From: Halomonas sp. 7T
GTDB lineage: Bacteria; Pseudomonadota; Gammaproteobacteria; Pseudomonadales; Halomonadaceae
Assembly: GCF_025643255.1 (NCBI RefSeq)
Contig: NZ_CP087112.1
Coordinates: 1,054,001 to 1,118,000, forward strand
DNA: 64,000 nucleotides
Direction of reading: 5' to 3'
This document shows, one piece after another, positions 35,230 to 45,138 of the stretch (within the stretch, counting starts at the first letter, position 1; each line of letters opens with the position of its first letter). The translations under genes and the position numbers were made by a program. The notes below the pieces were generated by a model that was given only the letters and a program-made list of their open reading frames with translations, was not told where the DNA came from and did not search any database.

Positions 35230-35541
35230 ATGAGTAACGAGACGGATGATCTACTAACAAAGCGTCGTTCGCGCCGCCAAGTACTAGCACGTTTAGGGCT
35301 AGGCGCTGCTGCGCTTTACGTTGCCCCTACGCTACTTTCCTTGAATCAAGCAGAAGCCCGCTACTCACGTACTAGCTACTCGCGGCCTAGCTATTCCCGT
35401 CCTAGCTATTCTCGGCCAAGCTATTCTCGGCCACGGCATAAACGTCCGCACTACTCCCGCTACGATCGTCCCCGGCCCTCGCGCTTCGACAGTGGTGGGG
35501 TAATCGAAATTCGCCTTAGCCGCTTATTGCCACGCTGGTAG
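35230..35541 (+). CDS. Tat-signal small protein with YSRPS repeats
   Basis: A 103-residue protein. A twin-arginine signal (SRRQVLARLGLGAAALYVAP, residues 14-33) is followed by a likely cut after AEA at 43. The mature part is only 60 residues, made of YSRPS repeats (residues 45-69) and very basic and Tyr/Arg/Pro rich. ATG 35230 is chosen because GGAG lies seven bases before it. Nine bases downstream begins an HprK-related kinase/PqqD fusion. The pairing suggests that this peptide may be a substrate of that protein, perhaps modified on the repeated Ser or Tyr; this is inference. No family recognised. Confidence 0.65.
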   Translation: MSNETDDLLTKRRSRRQVLARLGLGAAALYVAPTLLSLNQAEARYSRTSYSRPSYSRPSYSRPSYSRPRHKRPHYSRYDRPRPSRFDSGGVIEIRLSRLLPRW

Positions 35542-35550
35542 GAGGAGGCC

Positions 35551-36777
35551 GTGCTTACATCAGCCGCTTTCAACGATTATGCCTTGGAAGGTCTCGGCCC
35601 CTGTTTACGCTTAGTGGAGGCAGAGCCATTATTGCCTACACTTCGTCAAGCAATGCTGGGCTGGCCCCTCACGCCTTGTGTGACGCAGAAAGCGACGCCT
35701 GATATTTGCGTTTGGCGCCATTCAGAAGGGTATTGGCAGGAAGCGCCAGCGCTACCCCAAGGCATGCTGCTGGATACGCCGGTAGGGACTGCGTGCAGTG
35801 TCATTGCCGATGTCGCCGGCGCATTTTTACGTAAGCATCCAGAGCTTGTTGGCCTGCACTGCGGGTCTGTGGAAATTAACGGCCAGCTGGTGATTTTTCC
35901 AGATGCTCATCGGGCGGGTAAGAGCACGTTAACATCCGCGTTTGCAGCCGCTGGCTACCGCGTGTTCGGCGACGATGTGCTGGCGCTCAACCAGCAGGGT
36001 GAGGGCATTGCTTTGGGGGTTGCGCCCCGGCTTCGGCTGCCACTGCCTGAAACGCTGGCCACCGACTTTCAGCACTTTGTGGCCTGCCATCTTGGCCCCT
36101 TTGATGAGCGCTATGGCTATTTGCGGCTGCCTGCTTCTCGCTTAGCCGCGCATGGTGATAAGCGTCCGCTGGGTGCTATTTTGTTGATTGATCGTGACCA
36201 CTCACTATCAAGCCCCCAGTTAACGCGCTTGCAGCCGGGGGACGGTCTTTGGCAGCTGTTGCAGCAGAATTTTGCGGAACACGAGCTAGACCAAGCGTTG
36301 ATTGAGCGCTTTCTTCCCATTCTGCAGAAGCTGCCCTGTTTTTTACTGTGCTATCCCGATGCTTATGAGGCAGCTGTTTGGCTAACCAAGCGGTGGCAGG
36401 GGCAGTCCTTTCAAGCTGATACGCCTGCAACGCAGCCCATGGGCGCCGAGAATCGTCCTGCATGCGCTGCGCTCTCACTTGATGACGCGCGTTGTTGGCA
36501 AACGAGCCCGGCGGCATGCGAGTGGCTAGTTGGCGATGAGCTATTTGTCATTGGGCAATCGGGAGGAGATGTTCACCGTATGAACGCGACCAGTCGTGCC
36601 GTTTGGGAACTGCTTAAACACGAGCCGCTGACGCTGGAAGATGTGAGTGAAACGCTTGACGAATTCTTTGGCGGGGTGGGATTGATGCAGATAAAGCGTG
36701 ATATGGCGCAGCTGCTGGCTAATCTGGATCACGTCGGTTTAATTCATGAGGCGTGCGAGCCGTTGTCTACTGCTTAG
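35551..36777 (+). CDS. HprK-related kinase / PqqD-domain fusion
   Basis: A 408-residue protein starting at GTG behind GGAGGAGG. The central region resembles HprK-related kinase A: a P-loop-like FPDAHRAGKSTLTSAFAAAGY (AGKST core, first Gly of the loop missing) and the DDVLALN acidic motif. Residues about 330-400 form a PqqD-like winged helix: HRMNATSRAVWELLKHEPLT then QIKRDMAQLLANL. PqqD domains deliver peptides to modifying enzymes, and separate kinase-A and PqqD proteins are known as the 'HPr-rel-A' system; here they are fused. Substrate unknown; the upstream repeat peptide is the obvious candidate. The 3' end overlaps the convergent transglycosylase gene by four bases. Confidence 0.7.
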   Translation: MLTSAAFNDYALEGLGPCLRLVEAEPLLPTLRQAMLGWPLTPCVTQKATPDICVWRHSEGYWQEAPALPQGMLLDTPVGTACSVIADVAGAFLRKHPELVGLHCGSVEINGQLVIFPDAHRAGKSTLTSAFAAAGYRVFGDDVLALNQQGEGIALGVAPRLRLPLPETLATDFQHFVACHLGPFDERYGYLRLPASRLAAHGDKRPLGAILLIDRDHSLSSPQLTRLQPGDGLWQLLQQNFAEHELDQALIERFLPILQKLPCFLLCYPDAYEAAVWLTKRWQGQSFQADTPATQPMGAENRPACAALSLDDARCWQTSPAACEWLVGDELFVIGQSGGDVHRMNATSRAVWELLKHEPLTLEDVSETLDEFFGGVGLMQIKRDMAQLLANLDHVGLIHEACEPLSTA

Positions 36778-37373
36778 CGCCAATAGTCACGCCATGTTTT
36801 CAGCACCCGCTCAGGATACCAGGTCTGCCCCAGGCTACCGTTGTAGCGCGCCAGTGCACGGGTGAAATCGCCCCGTTCAACGGCCAGGTAGTGGGCCAAA
36901 ATAGTGCAGCCGTAGCGCAGGTTGCGGTTCGGTTCGGTAAGGTCATCCATGGGTAGGCCAAGCTCCTCTACCCAAAAAGGCATGATCTGCATTAAGCCGA
37001 CGGCACCGGCAGATGAAACGGCATCGGCGTTAAAGGCGCTTTCTACCTGAATTAACGCCAGTACCAGTTCGGGCGGTAGCCCAGCTAACCGCGCCTCACG
37101 GTAAAGGCGAGTCAGCAGCGTGTGCCGCCGTTCAGGCGATGCGATAAAGCGGGCAAGCGGCGCATCCATTCGGCTGCGCCACTGCTGCAGCTGCCACTGA
37201 GCCTGGGGCGTTTGTTGATCAGCGGTTTCAAACGTTAGGCGCAGCGGTTCTTGGGCGGCGCTTTGCATAGGGTGGGCAGCCGCTGCAAGGCTGCCCACTA
37301 GTATCCACTGACTGACGCTTTTCACATGTAGCCGCTTGCGCTGTAAACGCTGCCACGGCAATCTCAGTGACAT
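36774..37373 (-). CDS. Lytic transglycosylase (SLT domain)
   Basis: A 199-residue murein-cleaving enzyme. An N-terminal signal-anchor (SVSQWILVGSLAAAAHPMQS) is followed by the goose-type lysozyme-like SLT domain (about 85-199): catalytic Glu in LALIQVESAFNADAVSSAGA, then VGLMQIMPFW and the LARYNGSLG segment. It is periplasmic and cleaves peptidoglycan to anhydro-muropeptides. It lies eight bases after proS on the same strand and is probably co-transcribed with it. Confidence 0.88.
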   Translation of the reverse strand: MSLRLPWQRLQRKRLHVKSVSQWILVGSLAAAAHPMQSAAQEPLRLTFETADQQTPQAQWQLQQWRSRMDAPLARFIASPERRHTLLTRLYREARLAGLPPELVLALIQVESAFNADAVSSAGAVGLMQIMPFWVEELGLPMDDLTEPNRNLRYGCTILAHYLAVERGDFTRALARYNGSLGQTWYPERVLKTWRDYWR

Positions 37374-37381
37374 GGTCCCGC

Positions 37382-39115
37382 TTACTCTGCGTTGATAAGG
37401 CCCGCCTGCTCACGCAGGAAATCGACAATTTTCTCAGCAGGGATCATCGTCGCTTCGCTATCGCGACGGCCTTTGTACTCCAGTTCGCCGTTGTCCAAGC
37501 CACGGTCGCCAATGACCAAGCGGTGAGGTACGCCCATTAGTTCCAGGTCGGCAAACTTCACGCCGGGGCGGGTGTCGCGGTCATCCAGCAGTACATCTAA
37601 ACCAGCGGCGGTCAGCGTTTGGTAGAGGCGCTCAGACTCTTCACGCACGCGCTGAGATTTATGCGCGTTCATGGGAACAAGTGCGACCTGGAACGGTGCG
37701 ATGGCGTTGGGCCAGATGATCCCGGATTCATCGTGATTCTGCTCAATAGCAGCGGCTACCACGCGGGTGACGCCAATGCCATAGCAGCCCATCCACGGGT
37801 GGCTGGTTTTGCCGTTGTCGCCTAGCACGCTGGCATTCATCGCTTCGGAGTACTTCTGGCCAAGCTGGAATACGTGGCCGACTTCGATGCCGCGCTTGAT
37901 CGAGAGCGTGCCTTGGCCATCGGGTGACGGGTCGCCTTCTACGACGTTACGCAGGTCAGCGACCTGGGGCAGGGCAGCATCACGCTCCCAGTTGATGCCG
38001 AAGTAGTGCTTGCCATCGACGTTGGCACCCGCGCCGAAGTCGCTCATTAAGGCAACGCTGCGGTCGATGATGATCGGCATTTCTAAACCGACGGGGCCTA
38101 AAGAACCCGGGCCTGCACCCACAGCGGCACGAATTTCCTCTTCGCTGGCCATGGTTAGCGGGGCTTTTACCTGAGGCAGGTTTTCCGCTTTGACTTCGTT
38201 GAGTTCGTGGTCGCCGCGTACCAGCAGCGCAATGAGGCCGCCTTCCGCTGCGTGAACCATCAGCGTTTTGACGGTTTTCTCAATGGGCAGCTTGAACTGC
38301 TCTACCAGCGTGGCGATGGTTTTGGCATCCGGTGTATCAACCAAACGCAGCTCTTCGCTGGGGGCCGCACGTTCAACGTTGCTGCCTAAGGGTGCGGGCA
38401 GCGCTTCAGCTTTTTCGATGTTAGCAGCGTAATCAGACGCGTTGGAGAAGACGATATCGTCTTCGCCGGAGTCGGCCAGCACGTGGAATTCATGAGAGCC
38501 CGTGCCGCCAATGGAGCCGTTATCGGCAATGACCGGGCGGAAGTCGAGGCCCAGGCGGGTGAAAATACGTGAATAGGCGTCGTACATGCCTTGGTAAGTC
38601 TCTTTGAGCGAGGCTTCATCCAGGTGAAAGGAGTAGGCATCTTTCATGATGAATTCACGCGAGCGCATCACGCCAAAGCGTGGGCGGATCTCGTCGCGGA
38701 ATTTGGTTTGAATCTGGTAGAAGTTCACCGGTAGCTGCTTGTAGCTGGCGATCTCTTTACGCACTAGGTCAGTGATGACTTCTTCATGGGTAGGCCCCAC
38801 GCAGTAGTCGCGGTCATGGCGATCTTTTAAACGCAGCAGCTCAGGGCCGTACTGCTCCCAGCGGCCCGATTCCTGCCACAGGTCGGCAGGCTGAACGGCG
38901 GGCATTAATACTTCTTGGGCGCCGGCACGGTTCATCTCTTCGCGAACAATGGCTTCCACCTTGCGCAGGGTGCGTAGCCCCAGGGGCAGCCAGGTATACA
39001 GGCCCGAGGTGAGACGGCGGATCATCCCGGCGCGCAGCATTAACTGGTGGCTGATGACTTCAGCGTCGGCCGGGGTTTCTTTTAATGTCGCAATCAATAA
39101 TTGGCTGGCGCGCAT
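37382..39115 (-). CDS. proS: Prolyl-tRNA synthetase
   Basis: A 577-residue class II synthetase charging tRNA-Pro. It matches the bacterial long form with the inserted editing domain: [20 protein letters not shown] at the N-terminus, [17 protein letters not shown], motif 2 in [17 protein letters not shown], and the anticodon-binding domain at the C-terminus ([22 protein letters not shown] as two segments). ATG 39115 is preferred because the family begins MRxSQ here; ATG 39127 has its purine box too close. The editing domain removes mischarged Ala-tRNA-Pro. Confidence 0.96.
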   Translation of the reverse strand: MRASQLLIATLKETPADAEVISHQLMLRAGMIRRLTSGLYTWLPLGLRTLRKVEAIVREEMNRAGAQEVLMPAVQPADLWQESGRWEQYGPELLRLKDRHDRDYCVGPTHEEVITDLVRKEIASYKQLPVNFYQIQTKFRDEIRPRFGVMRSREFIMKDAYSFHLDEASLKETYQGMYDAYSRIFTRLGLDFRPVIADNGSIGGTGSHEFHVLADSGEDDIVFSNASDYAANIEKAEALPAPLGSNVERAAPSEELRLVDTPDAKTIATLVEQFKLPIEKTVKTLMVHAAEGGLIALLVRGDHELNEVKAENLPQVKAPLTMASEEEIRAAVGAGPGSLGPVGLEMPIIIDRSVALMSDFGAGANVDGKHYFGINWERDAALPQVADLRNVVEGDPSPDGQGTLSIKRGIEVGHVFQLGQKYSEAMNASVLGDNGKTSHPWMGCYGIGVTRVVAAAIEQNHDESGIIWPNAIAPFQVALVPMNAHKSQRVREESERLYQTLTAAGLDVLLDDRDTRPGVKFADLELMGVPHRLVIGDRGLDNGELEYKGRRDSEATMIPAEKIVDFLREQAGLINAE

Positions 39116-39369
39116 GGGCGTGAGCATTCCTTGGTTAGTAGCGGTGATGCTGAATCGTTGTGTCGAACGTAGCGCTTAATCGAGCGTTGAATCCGGCATT
39201 GTACGGCTAAGCGGGTAAGGCGGCAAAATCCTAACTCTTTCGCTTAGCAACGCTTAGGTTAAATTGTGCTAAGCTTGATCAGATTTTTGGCTCGATAGCG
39301 ATCGTCAATTGGTGTCTCATGTGGCATTGCCACCAGCTATCGGTAGGTTAGAACAGTGAGGAAATTTTC

Positions 39370-39804
39370 ATGCAGCAAGCATTGCGCCGTTGGCTAGCGG
39401 GGGCGATGGTAGGTGTCTCCATCGTAGCACTCAGTGGGTGTGGAACACTTTTTCATCCTGAACGAAAAGGGCAGTTAAGTGGCGATGTAGACCCGGTAGT
39501 TGCCATCGCGAACGGCGTTGGTTTGCTGTTCTTTATTGTGCCGGGTGTTATTGCGTATGCAGTTGATTTCTCAAATGGCACTATCTATCTGCCCAGCCAT
39601 AGTAGCGCATCGGTAGATGTGCATCATTTGAATGATGCGATGGATGTAGCGTCACTTGAGAAGCTCCTGTCGGATAAAGCGGGTCAGCCCGTTAGTTTGG
39701 AAAGTGAGCTGGTCATGATTGAAGAAGTGGATAGCTTAGATGAAGCGCTTGCGATGGTTAGGATGTCAGGCGTGCTGGATGAGGAGCGTTTAGCCACCAT
39801 GTAA
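39370..39804 (+). CDS. Conserved small lipoprotein
   Basis: A 144-residue lipoprotein with a lipobox (IVALSGC, Cys at residue 24) and the family core TLFHPERKGQLSGDVDP, then VGLLFFIVPGVIAYAVDFSNGTIYLP. The hydrophobic segment (51-64) is typical of this group. Homologues are common in Gammaproteobacteria and sometimes mislabelled as polyribonucleotide nucleotidyltransferase. Function unknown. Ends at a strong bidirectional terminator. Confidence 0.75.
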   Translation: MQQALRRWLAGAMVGVSIVALSGCGTLFHPERKGQLSGDVDPVVAIANGVGLLFFIVPGVIAYAVDFSNGTIYLPSHSSASVDVHHLNDAMDVASLEKLLSDKAGQPVSLESELVMIEEVDSLDEALAMVRMSGVLDEERLATM

Positions 39805-39815
39805 GCGCTTCAATG

Positions 39816-39856
39816 AACGCCCCTAGCCGTAGCTAACGGCTAGGGGCGTTTTCGTT
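39816..39856. terminator. Bidirectional terminator
   Basis: A perfect 15-bp inverted repeat (AACGCCCCTAGCCGT at 39816-39830 and ACGGCTAGGGGCGTT at 39836-39850) with a 5-nt loop. A T-rich tail follows on the right, and A-residues lead in on the left. It separates the convergent lipoprotein and BenE genes. Confidence 0.92.
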
Positions 39857-41091
39857 CAAAGCGCTTTAACAGCGCTAGCTTTTCTGATCGTGGTAAATTT
39901 CAGCACTATCAATCCTGCCACTAGCCCCCAAAAGGCGCCCCCAATTCCCAGCAGTGAAATGCCTGACCCGGTAAGCAAAAACGTGACAATAGCAGCATCA
40001 CGCTGTTCGCTACTCTCAAAGGCGCCGGCGAGGCCGCTACTTAGTGTGCTCAGTAGCGCAATACCTGCTAGCGACATCACTAATACGCTAGGTAAGGCAT
40101 TAAAAATGCCGGTGACCGTGGCGCCAAAAATGCCCATGAGGATATACAGTACGCCCGCTGCGACCCCAGCTGTGTAGCGACGCTGTGGATCTGCGTGCGC
40201 ATCTGGCCCCATGCATACCGCCGCGCTGATAGCCGCCATATTAAGCGCATAGCCGCCAAAGGGCGCGAGAAGCAAGGTGGCAGCGCCCGTGAAACCAATT
40301 AATGGCGAGCTGTTAGGCCGATAACCTGCTGCTCTTAGCACTGCCATCGCGGGTAGGTTTTGAGTCGCCATGGTGATCACAAACAGGGGTATGCCAATGC
40401 CAATCAGCGTTGAGGGGTTGAAAATAGGGGCCGTGAATACCGGTGTTGCAGGGGTGAGTGGCAGTCCCTGCAAATTTATTTGCCCAAGAAACACGGCAAC
40501 TAGTATGCCGGTGAGCAGCACGCAAGGTACCGCAAGCGTTGGGCACAAACGGCGACCCGCCACCCAGGCAGCTAACATGGACAGGGGCAGCAGCCACTGA
40601 CGTTCCATCACGTTAAAAAGCTCTAGCCCAAAACGCAGCAGAATCCCGGCTAGCATCGCGGAAGCAATAGCGCTGGGGATGTGACGCATTAAGCGTTCAA
40701 ACAGTCCCGTTACCCCGCACAGTGTGATCAGTAGCGCTGAGAACAAAAATGCCCCGATTGCTTCTTCGATAGGAATGCCGGCAAGACTAGTGGCCAGAAA
40801 CGCCGCCCCTGGAGTAGACCACGCGGTTAAAAGCGGCATGCGGTAACGCAGAGAAAGTCCTAATGACGTAAGCCCCATGCCTACTCCCAGCGCCCACAGC
40901 CACGAGCTGATTTGCGCCGCGCTGGCACCCGCAGCGGCAGCTGCCTGAAAGATAATGGCTGCGGAGCTGGTGTAGCCAATGATGACCGCGACGCAACCTG
41001 CGGTAACGGTCGACAGGCTCATATCGTGCCAAAATGCGGTTTTGGGTGTGGTGATGGCCGAAGGCTTAGTGGTGTTGTTTGGCGCTTCCAT
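39856..41091 (-). CDS. benE: BenE family benzoate/H+ symporter-like transporter
   Basis: A 411-residue membrane protein with about 12 hydrophobic segments. It matches BenE: SLSTVTAGCVAVIIGYTSSAAI, then MPLLTAWSTPGAAFLATSL and PSAIASAMLAGILLRFG. The family imports benzoate or related aromatic acids with protons. No benzoate-degradation genes lie nearby, so the substrate here is uncertain. Two near-identical palindromes lie within 82 bp upstream of its start, suggesting tight operator control. Confidence 0.88.
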   Translation of the reverse strand: MEAPNNTTKPSAITTPKTAFWHDMSLSTVTAGCVAVIIGYTSSAAIIFQAAAAAGASAAQISSWLWALGVGMGLTSLGLSLRYRMPLLTAWSTPGAAFLATSLAGIPIEEAIGAFLFSALLITLCGVTGLFERLMRHIPSAIASAMLAGILLRFGLELFNVMERQWLLPLSMLAAWVAGRRLCPTLAVPCVLLTGILVAVFLGQINLQGLPLTPATPVFTAPIFNPSTLIGIGIPLFVITMATQNLPAMAVLRAAGYRPNSSPLIGFTGAATLLLAPFGGYALNMAAISAAVCMGPDAHADPQRRYTAGVAAGVLYILMGIFGATVTGIFNALPSVLVMSLAGIALLSTLSSGLAGAFESSEQRDAAIVTFLLTGSGISLLGIGGAFWGLVAGLIVLKFTTIRKASAVKAL

Positions 41092-41118
41092 TGGGGGACC
41101 TCACTTACGCGCATAAAT

Positions 41119-41172
41119 GTGCGCTATAGCGCACAAAGCGTAAGGCTACCATTGTGCGTCATAACGCACAAT
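41119..41172. promoter_or_regulatory. Two palindromic operator candidates upstream of benE
   Basis: GTGCGCTATAGCGCAC (41119-41134) is a perfect 16-bp palindrome. ATTGTGCGTCATAACGCACAAT (41151-41172) is a 22-bp palindrome imperfect only in its centre. Both share GTGCG-N-N-ATA-N-CGCAC with centres about 35 bp apart. They lie between the amidase stop and the benE start, upstream of benE. The regulator is not identified; the XRE-cupin protein at 42786 is the nearest candidate. Confidence 0.65.
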
Positions 41173-41207
41173 GGAGGTGCTGGAAGTTTGATGGCATCAA
41201 AGTGCGA

Positions 41208-42626
41208 TTAACTTGCGAAGTGAGCGGGGTTCGGGATGCTCGGGAAGCGAGGTGGATGCGCCTGCATATAGGCGTGACACGCTCTCAGCACGCGTTTATC
41301 GTCATATTTACCGCCTGCTAGTTGAAAACCTACTGGTAAGCCTTGTTCGGTAAAACCGCAGGGCACCGAAGCGGCGGGTTGCTGGCTTAGGTTAAACGGA
41401 TAGCTAAACGCCGCCCACTCTTCCCAGTCGCGCATGTTGCTGCCCGGGGGAACTTCATGATTGATATCAAACGCAGGAAGAGTGACAGCGGGGGTCATCA
41501 ATAGGTGGTACTGCTGATTAAAATACTCCAGCCGCTGGGTGAGCGTGGCACGGTCGGCAAGAGCGCGAAATAACTCAACCGCTGACCAGCGTTCCGCTTT
41601 TTTAGCATTGGCGACTAAGCCTGGGTCAAGTAATTCCCGCTGGGCACTGCTCATTTGTGACCACTGTTCCAGTGAAGCGGTAAACCATAGCTTGCGGAAC
41701 GTATCCAGCGGCGATTCGAAACCCGGATTCACCTCAACCACTTCCGCGCCAAGTGCCGCCAGTTTATCGGCAGCTTCTCGCACCCGTGCCGCTACCTGCG
41801 GGTCAACTTGGGCATAGCCTAAGTCGCTTGAAAAGCCAATACGCAAACCTTCCAGGCCTTTATCCAAATCCTCACCCCAGCACTCTGGCTGGCCTCGTGT
41901 GGCGTAGGGGTCGCGATAATCGTAGCGGCCCATAACGTTGAGCATGCTGACCGCATCTTTCACCGAGCGGGTAAGTGGCCCTAAATGCGAAAGGCTGGGT
42001 TCTTTAGAAGGCGGCCATTGGGGCGTCCAGCCGAACGTGGGCTTAAAACCAAAAACGCCGGTAAATGCTGCGGGAATTCGGATAGACCCTCCAGAGTCAC
42101 CTCCTTGGTGGAGCACACCCATATTCAGCGCCGCCGCCGCAGCGGCCCCACCGGAAGAGCCGCCCGCTGTCAGCCGCGTATCCCAAGGGTTAGCGGTAGC
42201 GCCAAAGACCCGGTTATCCGTGACTGCCTTCCAGCCAAATTCAGGGGTGTTGGTTTTGCCAAGAATAATTGCGCCTGCTTCTCGTAGCATTCTGGCGGGT
42301 GGTGCATCGGTATCGCAGAGCGCATCTGAGGTGGTGAGCGACCCCTCTCGGCAGGGCATACCTGCTACCTGGGTAAGATCCTTAATAGAAATGGGAACGC
42401 CATCGATTGGACTCAACGGTTTGTCTTGCCCCCAGCGCCTTGCCGAAGCCTTGGCAGCGCTTTCAGCGCCCTCTGTATCCACATACACGTAAGCGTTTAC
42501 CTGTTTGTTAAACTGCTCAATGCGCCCAAGGGCCGCTCGGGTTGCCTCTAAGGGTGAGGCCTGCTGGGATTCGTAGAGGTTGGCTAGCGAGCGGGCGTCC
42601 ATTAGGCCTAGGTCGGTATCGCTCAT
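41208..42626 (-). CDS. Amidase (amidase-signature family)
   Basis: A 472-residue hydrolase of the GatA/fatty-acid-amide-hydrolase family. The Ser-cisSer-Lys triad is visible: Lys in DGVPISIKDLTQVAG, the Gly/Ser-rich AGGSSGGAAAAAALNMG, and nucleophile Ser in GGDSGGSIRIPAAF. No gatB or gatC is near and the pattern is that of a stand-alone amidase acting on a small amide. ATG 42626 has AAGGAG six to eight bases before it; the longer frame to 42665 lacks a site. It is divergent from the XRE-cupin regulator. Confidence 0.88.
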   Translation of the reverse strand: MSDTDLGLMDARSLANLYESQQASPLEATRAALGRIEQFNKQVNAYVYVDTEGAESAAKASARRWGQDKPLSPIDGVPISIKDLTQVAGMPCREGSLTTSDALCDTDAPPARMLREAGAIILGKTNTPEFGWKAVTDNRVFGATANPWDTRLTAGGSSGGAAAAAALNMGVLHQGGDSGGSIRIPAAFTGVFGFKPTFGWTPQWPPSKEPSLSHLGPLTRSVKDAVSMLNVMGRYDYRDPYATRGQPECWGEDLDKGLEGLRIGFSSDLGYAQVDPQVAARVREAADKLAALGAEVVEVNPGFESPLDTFRKLWFTASLEQWSQMSSAQRELLDPGLVANAKKAERWSAVELFRALADRATLTQRLEYFNQQYHLLMTPAVTLPAFDINHEVPPGSNMRDWEEWAAFSYPFNLSQQPAASVPCGFTEQGLPVGFQLAGGKYDDKRVLRACHAYMQAHPPRFPSIPNPAHFAS

Positions 42627-42785
42627 TGATCGCTCCTTGCGCTTCGTTAATACAATAAACCTCATGTAAGCCTAGGCAAGCGGGCGTGAGTCTGCAAAAT
42701 GGGGGCGAAAACCAAGTTGCCAATCGGGCCATACTGTAAGGGCAAGTAGTCGGTAAACTAACTAACCTCATTAAAGGAGAGCCCA

Positions 42786-43373
42786 ATGGCAAGCGCGCCC
42801 CATACTATTGCTGAACATATCGCAGGAACCGTTAAACAGCTTCGTAAAGAGCGTGGCTGGAGCCTCGACCGTGCTGCAGGGGCTACCGGAGTAAGCAAAG
42901 CGATGTTGGGTCAGATTGAACGGGGGGAGTCTAGCCCGACGGTGTCTACCCTTTGGAAGATCGCCAGCGGTTTTAAAGTCTCATTCTCTCGGTTATTTGA
43001 TGGTGATAAGCCCGCGCTGGGGGAGCTGCATCGGGATGGCTGGGAATCGGTATGGGGAGAGGATAGCGTGGGGATGCAGGCAAGGCTGCTGTTCCCTTAC
43101 GATCCGCTGCTGGGCTTTGAAATGTTTATGATTGAGCTAGCGCCCGGTGCGATGAGTGAATCATCAGCCCACGCCAGCGGGGTTGTGGAGCATATTGTGG
43201 TGGTAGAAGGCGAAATGGAGCTGCGCATTGATGAACGCTGGCAAACCCTTCGAGTGGGCGAGGGGCTGCGCTTTTTTGCCGACAGGCCCCACGCCATGCG
43301 TAATAACACCGCCACGCGGTTACGCTTTCACGATGTGATTCACTATCTACCAGGGGCCGCTTCCGGCGCCTGA
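42786..43373 (+). CDS. XRE-cupin transcriptional regulator
   Basis: A 195-residue regulator. The N-terminal HTH ([20 protein letters not shown], then [21 protein letters not shown]) is joined to a C-terminal cupin beta-barrel (about 110-190: [17 protein letters not shown]). Such proteins sense a small ligand in the cupin and often control adjacent catabolic genes. It is divergent from the amidase and near benE, either of which may be its target. A GGAGAG site precedes the ATG. The end overlaps the convergent nfo gene by 31 bp. Confidence 0.87.
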   Translation: MASAPHTIAEHIAGTVKQLRKERGWSLDRAAGATGVSKAMLGQIERGESSPTVSTLWKIASGFKVSFSRLFDGDKPALGELHRDGWESVWGEDSVGMQARLLFPYDPLLGFEMFMIELAPGAMSESSAHASGVVEHIVVVEGEMELRIDERWQTLRVGEGLRFFADRPHAMRNNTATRLRFHDVIHYLPGAASGA

Positions 43374-44206
43374 GCGCGCAGCCAGTTAAGCTCATCGGCC
43401 CAGATCTCGGGTTCAACAGTTTCTAAGATCATGGGAATGCCGCTAATGCGAGCATCCTGCATGATAGTGGTAAACGCAGCTAATCCGATATTGCCTTTCC
43501 CCAAGCTGTGGTGGCGATCAACGCGGCTGGCAAAGGCGCTTTTGGCATCGTTAAGGTGCATACCCCGCAAAAATTCAAAGCCCACCACCTTGCCAAGCTC
43601 ATTCAGCGTATCTTGGGTGGCGTCGGCGGTGCGTAAGTCATACCCCGCAGCGAAGGCGTGGCAAGTATCAATACAGACGCCAACCCGGGTTTTGTCGTCG
43701 ACGTGTTCGATGATTTCCGCCAGATGCTCAAAACGCCAGCCAAGGTTAGTGCCTTGGCCTGCGGTGTTCTCGATGACTGCTGTGACGCCTTGAGTATGGC
43801 TTAGCGCTTCGTTGAGCGACTCAGCAATCCGCTTGAGGCAATCGGACTCGCTGATCTTATTTAAATGGCTGCCGGGGTGAAAATTGAGCAGCGTGAGCCC
43901 CAACTGCTCGCAACGCTGCATTTCGTCTAAAAACGCAGCGCGGGATTTTTCCAGCCCCTCGGCTTCCGGGTGGCCAAGGTTAATCAGGTAGCTGTCGTGG
44001 GGCAAAATTTGCTCGGGGCCAAAGCCGTGCCTTTGACAGGCTTGCTTAAACGCTAAAATAGCCTCGTCGGTAAGCGGTTTGCCTTTCCACTGACGCTGAT
44101 TTTTAGTGAACAGAGCAAACGCCGTTGCACCGATTTCCACGGCACGGGTAACGGCTTGGTCTGCACCGCCTGCGGCACTGACGTGGGCGCCTAAGTATTT
44201 CATCAT
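43343..44206 (-). CDS. nfo: Endonuclease IV
   Basis: A 287-residue AP endonuclease that cuts DNA 5' of abasic sites in base-excision repair. Family signatures of the zinc TIM barrel are clear: [17 protein letters not shown] at the start, [44 protein letters not shown], and [21 protein letters not shown], which supply the metal His, Asp and Glu ligands. Length is normal. It starts five bases after ugpQ and is probably in one transcript with it. Confidence 0.95.
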   Translation of the reverse strand: MMKYLGAHVSAAGGADQAVTRAVEIGATAFALFTKNQRQWKGKPLTDEAILAFKQACQRHGFGPEQILPHDSYLINLGHPEAEGLEKSRAAFLDEMQRCEQLGLTLLNFHPGSHLNKISESDCLKRIAESLNEALSHTQGVTAVIENTAGQGTNLGWRFEHLAEIIEHVDDKTRVGVCIDTCHAFAAGYDLRTADATQDTLNELGKVVGFEFLRGMHLNDAKSAFASRVDRHHSLGKGNIGLAAFTTIMQDARISGIPMILETVEPEIWADELNWLRAQAPEAAPGR

Positions 44207-44211
44207 TTTCC

Positions 44212-44979
44212 TTAGCCGTGCTGGCGTCGGTTATTAAGGTAGCGCTGGAAAGCGGCGGGCTCATCAGTTATAGCGCTGGCGATACCCCACGCCCAGCGGC
44301 TATCAAAAGCACTTGGGTCGTTGGGGGTATAACACAAAATCTGATAGCCATTTTCTCGCATGGCGTCGGCCTGGGAGCGCTTTAAATGCGGCCAATGCGC
44401 ATGAATGCTAAAGGCTTCTACCGCTTCGCATTGGGCGCGCCACTCTTTGGGCGTGCTACCGAACAGCACCCCAAGCGCAAGCGCTTCTTTAGGCGCAAAA
44501 TGGCGGCAGTGGGCAAGCGCGACGGGATCAAATGATGAAACGATTAATCGCTCGGCGGGTAAAGCTGCCAACACACTTGGCATGACGGTGTCGACGAGGG
44601 CGATGGGATCGCGGCCTTTATTGACCTTAATCTCTAAATTCACTCCCATGTTTAGCTCATTAAGCAGCGCAAGCATCGCTTCTAGGCTGGCCATTTTCTC
44701 CCCAGAAAAACCATCGCCAAACCAACTGCCAACGTCTAAGCGCTGTGCCTGCTGCCAGGTCATTGTGGCAAGCTCTCCACGGCCGTCGGAGCAGCGGCTA
44801 ACATCGCTATCGTGCCAAATAACCGGCGCACCATCGCCCAGCAGCTGAACATCCAATTCTACCCAGGTGGCGCCTGCATCATAGGCGGCACGAACCGCTG
44901 TTAAGGTGTTTTCTGGCGCCGCGGCTGAATAGCCACGGTGGGCAATAAGGGTGGGCAAGTTGATTGCTGGATGCGTCAT
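44212..44979 (-). CDS. ugpQ: Glycerophosphodiester phosphodiesterase
   Basis: A 255-residue cytoplasmic enzyme releasing glycerol-3-phosphate from glycerophosphodiesters. Catalytic residues are seen in [16 protein letters not shown] (His-Arg and Glu) and [20 protein letters not shown] (Glu, Asp and second His). No signal peptide, so it is of UgpQ rather than GlpQ type. Its product can feed GlpD encoded at 56.7-58.4 kb. Confidence 0.93.
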   Translation of the reverse strand: MTHPAINLPTLIAHRGYSAAAPENTLTAVRAAYDAGATWVELDVQLLGDGAPVIWHDSDVSRCSDGRGELATMTWQQAQRLDVGSWFGDGFSGEKMASLEAMLALLNELNMGVNLEIKVNKGRDPIALVDTVMPSVLAALPAERLIVSSFDPVALAHCRHFAPKEALALGVLFGSTPKEWRAQCEAVEAFSIHAHWPHLKRSQADAMRENGYQILCYTPNDPSAFDSRWAWGIASAITDEPAAFQRYLNNRRQHG

Positions 44980-45138
44980 ATCACAGCCTTCTAAATGTAA
45001 CCAAGTAGGTTGGGAAGTCTAGCATGGCTGCATGACATGGGTGTGTCGCCGTACATAGGCTATTGCTTGATTTATTGGTGGCGACGCGTTTGGATAGCGG
45101 TACAAGGTACGTCCAATTAATAACAAGGAGTTCGAAGT

